The translations under genes were made by a program, and so were the position numbers. Of a stretch of 64,000 nucleotides of DNA, positions 11,101 to 21,589 are shown piece after piece; the stretch's first letter is position 1, and the number at the start of each line of letters is the position of its first letter. The notes beneath the pieces are model-generated. The model was not told the DNA's origin. It made no database searches and was given only the letters and a program-made list of their open reading frames with translations. This stretch comes from Tigriopus japonicus (lineage: Eukaryota > Arthropoda > Copepoda > Harpacticoida > Harpacticidae): positions 10,291,368-10,355,367 of the forward strand of contig CM021316.1 of NCBI GenBank assembly GCA_010645155.1, written 5' to 3'.

Positions 11101-14063
11101 GCTTTCTTTCGGGATTCTAATGGTTGTGCATGTGAGACAAAAAAGGTCTTGGAACTAGACATAACATTGAGAAATACCCAAGAATCCAAGGAGACTCTTC
11201 TAATGTCCAAGGAAGAGTCCAACAGTGGTAAGTTCACCGAGTAACTTCCAAAACTGAATAACTGAAGGAAATGTAATGAAAAAAGAAATAAAAATATCAA
11301 ATCATATCCCAAGCAAACTGAAAAGCTCTTTTTAGAAAGGTACTCTAAATCTCTGTATACTCACATGGAAATATGCATTTCGAATGGTGGTTCCGGGTCG
11401 TGGTGGTCCACTCCCACAACAGGATGCTTCATGAAGAAGATAGCAGAACACATAGAGTAGGAACAGCAAGGAAGCTATGTAGAGGTAAGTAAAAAATCCC
11501 TGGAAGGCAAGGCGAGAAGAAATGTTAGTAAATGGAACGTCCAATGAAGTTGGTTTTCATGAACCAGACTTTATGACACGAAAGGTGAAGATTTTAGCTC
11601 CAAATTATGGCAATAAGCAGAGATCCATAAGGTGACATTCCCGTTTCTTGGTTAAATGTGAGGTTTGCTTAGGGATGTCCTCGTTAGGTTAAACGTAGGA
11701 CATTCTATTAATATTCACCGCGCATAAGCTGTCAGGTGCTCAATAGAGTACAAGGAAAGGAGGTGATAATCTGCCAGGTCTTGCGCGTAAACATTTGTTG
11801 GACACGGTAATGTGTGAATAATTCTTCACCTCTCAGGTGTCATGCATAAATACCTCAATGCCTCATTTGCTTTGAAAGGACAAATAGTAATCATAATAAT
11901 GATAATATATATCAAGCATGAGGAAAGAAGGATTAGCTAAAGGTGAAAAATGGAACGGAATGAACTTACCTCGAAGTAGTGCAATGGAATGCTGTGAGTA
12001 GCAATCTCAGAAGTGAGAAAAGTGGCGCAAATAACGATCAGTAACAATGCGTAGAGACCTGAACACACGATGAACAAGGAAGTTCTGTGAAATTAAAAGA
12101 GAGAGAAAGAGAAAAGTCAATTTCCACGTTTTTAACCAAGTTGATCGACATATCAGAATTTCAAGCCATTCCGAACTGTCTCTGTCTTCTCCCAATTGGC
12201 CTGCTTTCCCCGTTTCTGCGTTAATCGCCCTACTTCCTTCCTCTCCCCGTCCTCCTCCTTCTCCTCTCCCTTTCTGGCTTCTTGATCCCCCTTCCCAAAT
12301 CCTATTGGTCCCCAAAATTGAAGCAAGTGCTTCTTGATAGTGGCTACAAATGGAGTGTGCCCTGTCTCCTATGGAGCTTACTTTTCAGGTGGTTCGTCAT
12401 ACATGGTAGCCCGAGTAACGGACCGAGTTAGAGGTCGATGCTCAAGCTCTCGATGATCTATGCCTGCCAAACTGGCCGGTGTCAAGGGTGCATCGCATGT
12501 GTCACACGAATTTTCGTAACTTCTACCCCGAGCATTGCGTTCAAGCGTGGCAGCTGCACTTTGAAGTTGTCGTTCAGATTGGCGGTTCCTTTCCGCCACT
12601 TCCGCCATGTTTCTTTCCAAAGTGTTGTATTGAGAGGCCGTGCCAGTGTTGGGTTTCATCTTGGATCGTTTCAACGTGGCCACGGCCATTTGGTTGTCTG
12701 TGTGGGCACCGGGGTCATTAGCCATCTGACCGGAAGGTGCTACAGCTACTTGGCAGCAATCGTTATCAACATATTGTATTTGCTCTTGTTGGAGATGCAT
12801 CTCGCCACCAGTGGTTCGCCCGGTGGTACTGGTGCCTTGGGGTCGGAAGGTTTCCATGGCAGTGGAGGTTCCAGTGGTACCGGCGGAAGAAGGTTGCGGT
12901 CCAGGTGCGGACTGAGTTATAGCCGATGTTCCTGCCACGCTAGTTGTCACAGTCTCACTGGAAGCAACTTGAGCACTCGAAGGTTTGGATTCTTTGGAAG
13001 CACCTTCACTTGCCACACCCGGTTCTTTTGGTGTGGTTAGAGTCACTTGCTTGGTGAGAGCCTTTTCCCGAGCCTCAGCTGATGTGGATTCGAGGTACCG
13101 GTGATCTTGATCACTGGGGTCAGTCTTTGTGCACTGCACTACCTCCTGAGCGGCTTTGGCTGCTTGAGCTTGTTCCTGACTATGATAAGCTCGTTCACGG
13201 TCTCGCTCCCGTTCAAGGGTTCTGGGATCTGGCGATCGATCCCGATTGGATCTACCGGCAGAATAGGAAGACTGTAGTTGCTGGTCAGGATAGTAACCGT
13301 GCTTATCCGCGTAATGGCGCGTGGTATCGTGTTGAGACTGACCGTGTTGTTGTTGTTGATGGTGCTGTTTCTTTTTGCTCACTTGTGCGTATTTGGCCGC
13401 TAAAGACTGCTCTTGCTGCTGTTGTTGGATCAACCTTGCATTTTCCTCCAGCTCTTGCATATACTGGATATTTTGGTCATCTTGACTGTATTGCTGCCCA
13501 GGATCATCCTGGCATTGAAGTTTGGGCCAAGTCTTGTTACCGTAGGAACAAGATTGCTCCTTACCCCCACTTGGGTATTTGGAAGTGTAATGGCAATCCT
13601 CGCCATATTTAGTGGTATATTGACATTGTTCTCTCGAATACTTGGAAGTGGGATAATCTGAGTAGGTGTCGTACTTGGGATAATGGATCTCCTTATGAGT
13701 TCGTCCCGTTGACACTGGGTTTTCGTGATGGTGGGCACTCCCTGAAGCCGTTCCTGAGTGTCGGGATCGTTTCCCCCGACTTCGAGATCCGTGAGCTTGG
13801 TTTGAGCTGGAACTCCGAGGGGGAGGCAAAGGCGATTCCTCGTCGTCTGGAAGTAGAGGTGGGGGGATGGGGACACCGTAGGGCACACCTGTGGCTTGGG
13901 TGTGGTGGTCAGTTCGACTTGAAACCACGCCGGAACCCCCTTGAGAATGGTATTGCTGCTGAGAACTCAAGTAGCTGGAAATTAGATCCGCTTCGGCCTG
14001 ATGGTGATGATAGAGTCCTGCGTCACGCTCGTGTTGGTGCTGAGCTCGGGTCCAGGCCTTCAT
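5161..14063 (-). CDS. otopetrin family proton channel, long N-terminal form
   Basis: Thirteen exons on the minus strand join without a phase break: 14063-12382, 12084-11970, 11499-11365, 9996-9861, 8306-8146, 8078-7913, 7254-6859, 6599-6413, 6182-6008, 5947-5859, 5789-5609, 5541-5368, 5298-5161. They encode about 1244 aa. Otopetrins are multi-pass plasma-membrane proton-selective channels. Diagnostic stretches are GSFFLRVGGIGAFGLGCMIY, QMYFVFMNARLNIHKFKF, ARFGLSHVV-type (SRFGLSHVVATDICIWIRT), PYLFPFVIEYSFIAAAVLF and the C-terminal LEFFGFYAWTVIQKTCLPL...FYSTVILAEVWKNSYK. The first exon encodes about 560 cytosolic residues rich in Gln, His, Ser and Thr before the first membrane segment. The exon at 7254-6859 adds a Gly-rich linker. 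The start is the first in-frame ATG after an upstream stop; its context is weak, so a further 5' exon is possible. The exon at 6599-6413 could instead read on to a stop at 6328 if the GTACAG donor is not used. Confidence 0.92.
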
Positions 14064-14310
14064 TTGAGCATCCAATTCACACGGTGAGAACCACCATGCT
14101 CCGTACGCCACAGTAAATTTGTCCCAAAGTGATCCACCAAACAGAACAAGTCACCCAAGCGATAGTGCACCCACATGAATGATCTCGGGGGAAGAAAAGC
14201 TCTTTTCCAAAACAGTTGGCACTACTGATCCACCCACCCCTCACTTTGAACACAACAACTTCTTCAAAGGTGGATATATTATTCACGATTCACAGATGCC
14301 TACTAACAAA

Positions 14311-14394
14311 AGTAGTAGTAGTAGGAGTAACAGAAGTAAAAGCAGAAGAAGAAGCAGTAATGGTATAAGCAGAGGCAGAGGCAGCGGCAGCGGT
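14311..14394. repeat. impure AGN trinucleotide tract
   Basis: Runs of AGT, AGA and AGC-type triplets continue for about 84 bases. The opposite strand translates as a long leucine run, which explains a spurious open frame there. Confidence 0.8.
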
Positions 14395-15153
14395 TGTGTT
14401 GCTAATATTGGTGATGGTAGGAGTACTAGTAGCAGGAGTAATTGTAGTAGTCCCAGCCTTCGCTCTTCCAAGGAACGGCATTCAAGTGCCTTCTCCGCCC
14501 TGCTTGCTTGAAGTGTTCGTCCACATTGTGCTACTGATAAGGTACCTTCGTGTCCGCCCGAGCACAAGGCCGTCGTCCTTTTTCTTAGCCTTCTTCCTCT
14601 AACCCCTCACGTACTCTGGTCGTCTTCGAGTCCCGTAGGAATGCTCCATTAGACCACCAAGCCCATGTCTACGGACTATCCGCTAGGTCCTTCGATCGTC
14701 GTGGTCGGTCTGCTTCGTCCTTTGCTCCACATTGGAAGAAGAAATGGTCGAGGGCAAGGCTGTTACATCCTCAGCGCTCCCTCTTGCTCGTTTTATAGTA
14801 CATGTAAAACCAACACTAGTACCCGGAGAAGAATGAGAAAGAGAGGGACGTCTAACCTTAGCCCAAAGACGGTGGATGATCAGAGAGACAGTAAGGAACG
14901 AACGGCCTTGTGTGCAAAAGCTGGCCTTTTTGAGCTCCACCTTCTGCCCCCTCCCCTCTTCTCTTCTCTACTGTTCTGCAAGGAAGAAATGAAAACTAAG
15001 CAGAGAGGACGAAGGGTGAAGAGCCACGAAAGTCACCAGCCAGCCCAACAGATGCAAAAAGAAGCCCAAGAAGGGGGTCTTCTTCTTCTGACCTTCTTCC
15101 ATGCTCCCGAATCTCGAGATGCACCAAGGCGTGTACGTGCTTGTTAGTAGCCG

Positions 15154-15172
15154 GAGAGAGAGAGAGAGAGAG
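15154..15172. repeat. (GA)n microsatellite
   Basis: About nine copies of GA in a row. Confidence 0.9.
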
Positions 15173-15447
15173 ATAGGATGCACAGCCTTCGTATAATTTT
15201 GTGGGCTGGCGCCCAACCTCAACTCCTCCATTGGAAGGAGTCCCCACTGACATCCGCGCTCTTTCCTATTCTCTTTCTGAGCCCAAGTCTGTCTGGACTT
15301 GTTCCACTTCAGTGGCCTCTATAGGCCCTCGAGGCTGCGAGCAACACCAAAGGGCCAGAGGGACAGAATGAGAGTGAAGAGTGAGTGGTGTGTCTTGGCT
15401 TAACTTCCATGCAGCGAAGTTCCGTCCTTCAATCCTCGCTCACTCAC

Positions 15448-15485
15448 TCGGTCGGTCGGTCGGTCGGTCGGTCGGTGGGTCGGTC
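15448..15485. repeat. (GTCG)n tetranucleotide microsatellite
   Basis: About nine GTCG units with one variant (GTGG) near the right end. Confidence 0.9.
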
Positions 15486-17054
15486 TCTGTATGACCTTGG
15501 ATCTAAGCGAGAGGAAGGAACGAACTGAGTGGACGTGACTTTACGTACCGCTTGCACAACTTATCTCTTCGCTTTGCTGGCTCCAAGCATGGCTTGAAAT
15601 GGCACAAACACCAGAATTTATGCACGAACATAAAGATGATAGCCCTTGATTGAGATTAGATTGTCTTTGGTGTCTTTGCAAAGACCATTGACCAAACATC
15701 TCATATCAATCTCAGACCTCAAAGTTGGTGGTTTGGTTTTGATGATTTTGAAACCATCAAAGTGGAGCAATCTCTCTCCTTCTCTCCATCCATTGCGACC
15801 AATGCTCTTCCGTTTTGGGCGAAATAGAATGTCAGGCAGGGCTTCTCTTTGCCAAGGAAAGACATCTTCCTTTACTTCCTTACAATGCAGACCTATCAAA
15901 TCATCAACGCACTATCACTTGAATGATGACGAGATACAAGTAATGAAGGCCTTTGCCAACTCTTTGACTTAAAAAACATGTATTTACATCCTCGCTCTGT
16001 TCCCTGGGTCATCCGATTCAGTCGAATACAAGGCTTTAGACACTACATATTGAAGCCTTGTCTGTCTTGAATCATTCTCCCCTAAACGGGATGCGCCATC
16101 CATTTACATCAACTTGATCCCCATTCTTGGAAATGAGACGACTGGTCGGCCTTCGTCAACGCTTAAACGCATTGATATGCATGGATGTACTAGAACGTAA
16201 TACAGGGTGAGTGAGTGATCAATTATAATAACTCTTTGGACCATCATTCCAAAGACACGAGCCATTTTTTGATACTTCAATGTTGCTGAGATATCTTAGT
16301 TAATTGTGTTATGGTATTTTGTGCCATGCAACTTGCTGGAAATGAAGAAGTAGATTTTGAGATGCCAAGGAACTGACAAATGAGCTGTGGCTTGGTTTAT
16401 TTCGTTAGTGGTCACTGGAGTACAAGTAATAATTCATTAATGACGTCTTGACGAGAGGCCATTACCCAAAGGAGACGCCATACGACAACTTGTTAATGAA
16501 CTTGACCAAGAACATGGGAACCCAAAACATAAGAACAATTTGGAAAGCTTGCGTAAAAGGAGAACACTTCTTTAGTTGTTTATGCTGCATAGCAATGAGT
16601 CTTGATTTTTTCGATGTAGGGCCCCATTACCACTTCTTTGAAATGTAGGGGCTCCATTTTCGTGAAAAAATGTAGTAAACCGTGAAAATAAAAATGTTGA
16701 AAAACTATAAAATAGACAAAATATTTACCACATGCCTTCTTTTTACTCTAGGTTAAGTAACGACGAATTTGGCCCCTCTATCTTGAATTATGAGCCTTAT
16801 TTTTTGCAATCAAATAGGTTTTGCCAGGATATTTCAAGAAATTTCTGCTATGGAGTTTTTGGACATTTTTCCATAAGTGGGATTCACTTAATTAACTTAG
16901 AAATCCACAAAATTGTCGGCACAGAACTCTTGATCCACTATGATCCACAATGGAGGATACCCCATCGTTGAGGAAAGTCAAAAGAGAGTCTCCGTAGTTC
17001 TCAGGTACCCAAGGAAGTACGATGTCTCATAACATCGCCATGCAGACCTCCTGA

Positions 17055-17315
17055 TTAACCTTGACCCTCGCTGTCATTGAGAAGGGTGTCAACTACTCAA
17101 TGAGGACAATTTCACAAATTACTGAAGCAAGGTTTCACAACTTGCCCAATTTGAATCCAATGGATTTCGCCAATATCAGTGTTCAAGAGACAAGAATTGC
17201 AAAAAGCCAGTGATTAGTGGCGAATTTCTGAAGCAAAACCTTTGTAAGATATGAGAGGAAATTGGCAAGGACGACTGTCGTGGTTCGGGCCAGAGGTGGA
17301 TTCATTGAAAAATGA
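17055..17315 (+). pseudogene. decayed mariner-type transposase fragment
   Basis: One frame keeps the C-terminal pattern of Tc1/mariner (DDE/D) transposases. It has an IEKGVNYS segment, then HNLPNLNPMDFA, which matches the family box S/CPDLNPMDF containing the last part of the catalytic region, and finally RARGGFIEK followed by a stop at 17313-17315, like the usual VIEANGGHIE ending. Two in-frame TGA stops interrupt it (after IAKSQ and after LVANF), and the expected DNA-binding half and first catalytic aspartate are missing. It is a dead, internally deleted copy. The final acidic residue expected about 30-40 residues beyond the second Asp cannot be checked in such a short remnant. Confidence 0.6.
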
Positions 17316-18004
17316 ATCAATTATTCTTTAGAACGAATCAATGGTCAATTTCCAATTACATAATTTGTCGAACATAATTACAATTACTCGTGCCATTAAT
17401 GAAATTGTTAGCGTCATTTACGTTGATAATCTTGTATGCATATGAAGGCATTAATGGTGGAACCTCGAAACCACGAAGAATTTTGGCGAAATTTCGTGGA
17501 AACTACCTATCTCCATACAATAACAAATCATTTTACAATTTAGTAATGAATTCATGGGACTCTTTTGAGCGGATTTTCTTTTGGTCCAATCGTTGTTATC
17601 ATTGTCAAACTCAATCTGTTAAATTTCCAACAACAACAAAAAGAACTAGACTTGAAATCTTGGCGAAACATTTTTTGGACTATCAATGAATTTTTACGGT
17701 TATTTCATTAACAAAGAAGTGATTTCGTCAAAATCAGCTCGATTAGCCCGAAGCCAACGAAACCTGTTGGTTAAAAGCCAAGGCTCACTTTTTTGTAGCC
17801 CATTTTGTTATCTTTTTTTTGGTTGGGGTTCGACCTTATCTTCTACATCGTGTCCATTGATTGATTTTGCCCGTAAAAGGTATCATAAATCTTGTTTTAC
17901 TTCGCTCTGAATCCATCCTTTGGGCAAACAATGTATGATCGAGTTTAACGAGCGGGTTGAGGGGTAAAAATGTCAATCTCAATTCGGACTTCAAATCGGA
18001 GAAA

Positions 18005-18286
18005 ATGAAAACCAAGTCCAAAACTAGAAGCAAGCTCATAAATGGACTGACAGTTCAACTTCCGGCAGATGAATCCAATCCCCTGTTGATCAGCGGAAAA
18101 AAGCTCTCTAAAGCCATGCCGTCGAATGAACGAGGTTCAGACCCAAACGACGTTTCTTCGGACGGGTCCCTGAAGGGATGGGCGGAACGGGCGCTTCCTA
18201 GTTTGGCTCATCAAAAGTCGTCGATTCATCACTACGTCAAGAAATCGAGGAGTACGCTGATCAACCATGCAGTACACGTGAGCTAG
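18005..18286 (+). CDS. possible first exon of an unrecognised gene
   Basis: From the ATG at 18005 the frame reads MKTKSKTRSKLINGLTVQL and continues for about 91 codons of coding-like, Ser/Lys-rich sequence to a GTGAGC donor-like site at 18278. If unspliced it stops two codons later at 18284-18286. No downstream exon was found. No family recognised. Confidence 0.3.
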   Translation: MKTKSKTRSKLINGLTVQLPADESNPLLISGKKLSKAMPSNERGSDPNDVSSDGSLKGWAERALPSLAHQKSSIHHYVKKSRSTLINHAVHVS

Positions 18287-20200
18287 CAGGTCTCTCTAGC
18301 AATCTTGTTCCATTAAAGGGCTGGTTGGTGATGCCAAAATCAGGAGGATTTTTAGGGAACAAGGATGCGGAGCATTCCAGCCACGTTGTGGATCATTGAG
18401 AATGAGGAGCAAGCTTCTCGATCGGGCATCGGCAGGTGGTATAACTCAACTCTCGATTTAATTGTTTTGTTTGGGCCTATTGAGGGCATTGTTTTTCGCC
18501 TTTTGTGAGAGGGGATGATGGAATGCCTTCTTTTCTCATACCATAGTAGATCCTTTCTATCGAGTTGTTTTCTGCTGGTTTTTTCTAAAATAGATCTGCT
18601 CTTGGAGATAGAACTCACTAATTCTTTCTCAAGATTGAGTTCCTAGTTGGCTTCAACTGCTAGCATTTGAAGCGGAAATAAAAGCAGACATTTTCGTGGC
18701 TTTTCCGATTAATTGCTTCACCGCCTTTCCTTATACCCCAGCCAATTCAGTTTGGGAAATCTCACTGACATTGAAAACAATTGGTTAGATTGGTTGGAAG
18801 CAGCTAGGCGATGAAGCAAATGAACCACGAAAATATCAGCCAAAAATGTGAGTAAAGTGGCCTCTATTCACTTACCGCTGACAGACAAATTGCAATGACC
18901 AAAGAAGGAAGAATTTGATTTACTGTCATTTCGGAAACTGAATCAATTAACAATGAAGGAGTTTTCAGATGCCTTCTTGGGTGAAATATGTACAGTACTA
19001 TAATAGCATTTTGAACTGTACAATTCAAATTTTTGCCATACAGCCATTTTTGTCAAAAAATGGCTTTGAAATCTTCATCCTTCAAATCACTAAGTATGTG
19101 GAAACAGTACTCATGTATTTCCGTTAAGATATCACTATAAAATATGTTTTGCTGCTTTTCGATGCATGACAAATTACTATCTCAACTTTTAAGGCGCCAT
19201 GGAAATACATCCATACTCATCAGAAACCTGAAACGTTCTTTGATCAAGTTCTCTCGGGTAAAAATTATATTGACGTACTACGTATCTGTGTGCTCAAGTT
19301 CATCGGGAATGTGACGATTCTCTGTGACAAGGGACACTTCAAACTCGTACTCGACGAAGACAAGAGACATCTGCAGTGGATCAGTTATGGCCATAAAAAG
19401 TAACACCCAAACGCCAAAGAGAGAGGATGTTATTTTTGCCTTCGATTTCATGCCCATCCGCGTTCCGAAGCAATAATGGGTTCCGATTGGACAAAAAAGC
19501 CTCGTCAGGTTTTTTATGCTCAAACAAAATGTAAAAAAAAAATGTTCTAGCTTTGGATTTAGATCATGGAAACAGGCAAATTGTGGTCTTGAAAGCTTTT
19601 TGGAGTAACCGCTCGGATAAAAAATATGCTACACGATTTTTTTGCGCTCACAATGTCACACAATCGCACAAGGATGAACTAGGTAGAGTTAAAGCCTTTA
19701 TTTAGAGTAAGGCTTTAGGTTGAACAAAGGATTTTTTCAATCCAACTAGTCCTCTCCTTCGCAATAAAAAAAATCCCTCACTTTGCTGTGGCAAATTTTA
19801 CGTTTGTATATTCTTTGTCAATTAGCTACCTCTTCAATTCCCTCATTTTCACAGAACATCTCTAGTCCTAACCCCAATTATTATTATTTATCGTGCTAAA
19901 TTTACGATATTTACGATGAATTTATAGCATATTAATTATGCTCAACTTTTCTTTTTCTTCTTTCTAGTCCATGTCTTTTATCCTGTTTATATACAAGTCT
20001 TATTTAAATTCTGCCTTGTGTTTTAACCGTAGACATGACTCCTACTCGCAAAATTCGCTCTAATTTCAAGATTTCTACTCTAATGGAGCAAAAAGATGTA
20101 CCCGGGTTTTCCCATTGAATTGGGATTAAGGACTCATCTACTATGACATTATTAAAATAACAACCAGCGCTTGAACGAAATGAATCCATTAGATTAATCC
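18287..20200. other. gene-poor spacer
   Basis: AT-rich DNA with no recognised gene. The only coding-like piece is the small frame at 19278-19457, listed separately. Confidence 0.5.
19278..19457 (-). CDS. possible short membrane or secreted protein
   Basis: A 59-codon frame starts MGMKSKAKITSSLFGVWVLL and ends with a Glu/His-rich tail before a TAG. A basic start followed by a hydrophobic stretch looks like a signal or single membrane segment, and the codon choice is plausible. There is no homology I can name and no transcript evidence; it may be chance. Confidence 0.22.
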   Translation of the reverse strand: MGMKSKAKITSSLFGVWVLLFMAITDPLQMSLVFVEYEFEVSLVTENRHIPDELEHTDT

Positions 20201-21036
20201 TTACTTGGCGTTTGGAACATCGAATTTCTCATTAATTGCGGAGGATGGAATGGTCTGAAATGTCTTGATGGAAGCACTGTAGTCAGTGACACTCGAAAGA
20301 GGACGGTCCTTGGGTTTGCGTGGAGATGAGGCCGGAGACTTGACCTGAGGATCAATGTGAGCTCGGAGAAGGACCTCTTTTTCTTCCTCCCTGTCGGTCT
20401 TCGGAGATTTCAGTTCGGTACTTTCTTTCTCCGAGGGTTTTTTCTCTCCAGTCTAGGGGGTGAAAAACACGAATTGATCGGTAGATTGTACCCATCGAAT
20501 CATCTCAAATAGGTAAAGCTCTAAATCAGATTATAAGCGCGAAAGAGATATGTTGTGGAATTCGAAAAATGTTTTCATTTGAATACTGCCGATCCCAACC
20601 TTCTTGTATGAGCTAACAGAGAATTTTCGAATCAAAAACTTTGAGCCATTGTGGGAACTCCTTCTTACCAAGTTATCATTTTTTGTTTCGACTAAGGGGT
20701 CATTTAGCCTATTAGTCGGCTCTTTGTCCACATGCCTTGTTTTGCCTCTCATTTCTTGGGCCTCGATTGGGCACACCATGCCCATTTCAACATCTGGTTC
20801 GGTCAATTGACGCATTTCCTCATGGTTTGGTTCATTCTTGAGCATGGTTAAGGTACCCCGTGTGCCAAACTTGAACTGATTCGAAGGATTTGGAGCTGGA
20901 TCCAGGAATCGTCTTTGCATGGCACTCACATGTGTTCCAATTTGACGCGGCATCCAGTTCACAATTGATGGATCTGTCGTTTGACTTGAACACTTGAGGA
21001 AAAGAGGGTGAAATGTCTGCTTTGACCCTTGCTTGC
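20201..21036 (-). CDS. unrecognised gene, C-terminal two exons
   Basis: Two exons are well supported: 21036-20669 (acceptor TTCTAG, donor GTAAGA) and 20452-20201, which join in phase 0 and end in TAA at 20203-20201. The joined product has about 205 residues. It includes PSIVNWMPRQIG and MQRRFLDPAPNPSNQFKFG, and a Lys/Glu/Ser/Pro-rich tail ending INEKFDVPNAK. No transmembrane segment or known domain is visible; it looks like a soluble, largely disordered protein. The 5' end is unresolved. Coding-like pieces at 21332-21190 (MMFRELQDTSVGTIKTDGEK) and perhaps 21576-21379 may be earlier exons, but their splice sites do not join cleanly. It is divergent from the sugar transporter gene. Confidence 0.55.
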
Positions 21037-21589
21037 CTAGAATTGGAAACTGAAATTTAAAAGAAAGAGAACCCTTATTTAGGCAGTCATCCTCCGTCTG
21101 ATCATTGCTGATAATTGCGAGTCTGGCAAAACTTGATCTCTGACGCTCACGGCAGTTGCTGAGGGTATGAATTATGAAACCCCCCCAGATGATCATGTAA
21201 CATTAAAAAAAAACAGAGAATAAGTGTTTCTTCCAGTTTGGAACTGAGTGCCCGTTCGAATGTTTCCAATTTCTCGCCGTCTGTTTTTATTGTTCCCACG
21301 GAAGTATCTTGAAGCTCTCTGAACATCATCAACTTGACGCTTTGTGTAGAAGGAAAGTCAGGCCTTCATCCATGTACGTAATCAACAAGCTGGGCCATTC
21401 GTCGCTCTGTCGCAAGTGTCTTTGTTGGGAGGTCGTTGCTCAGATGAGGAGGCCTACGACGGAAGCTTTCTGAGACTTGTGTTCCTTCAGACCTCGAACG
21501 AAAGACGTGCAAAACATCTTGAAGATCTTTAAACTGCGTATTTATTACTCCCGTCAAGGTGTCCGAGTTTGTGGCACCCTGCAATCAGA

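Larger units (their letters stand above)
14064..17954. other. gene-poor region upstream of the otopetrin gene
   Basis: No convincing gene. It likely includes the otopetrin promoter and 5' UTR. It holds an impure AGT/AGC/AGA trinucleotide tract, an AG dinucleotide tract, a (GTCG)n tract and a decayed transposase fragment (listed separately). The overlapping open frames at 15618-15972 on both strands have no recognisable similarity and no splice support. Confidence 0.5.

Noticed and set aside
12438..13612. Long plus-strand open frames over 12.4-13.6 kb
   Set aside because: They lie antisense to the large otopetrin first exon, whose frame has better codon use and joins twelve further exons.
14283..14567. 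Minus-strand frame with a long leucine run
   Set aside because: It is the translation of an AGN trinucleotide tract, not a protein.
15618..15972. Overlapping open frames on both strands
   Set aside because: No recognisable similarity, start context or splice structure; length is within chance for this region.
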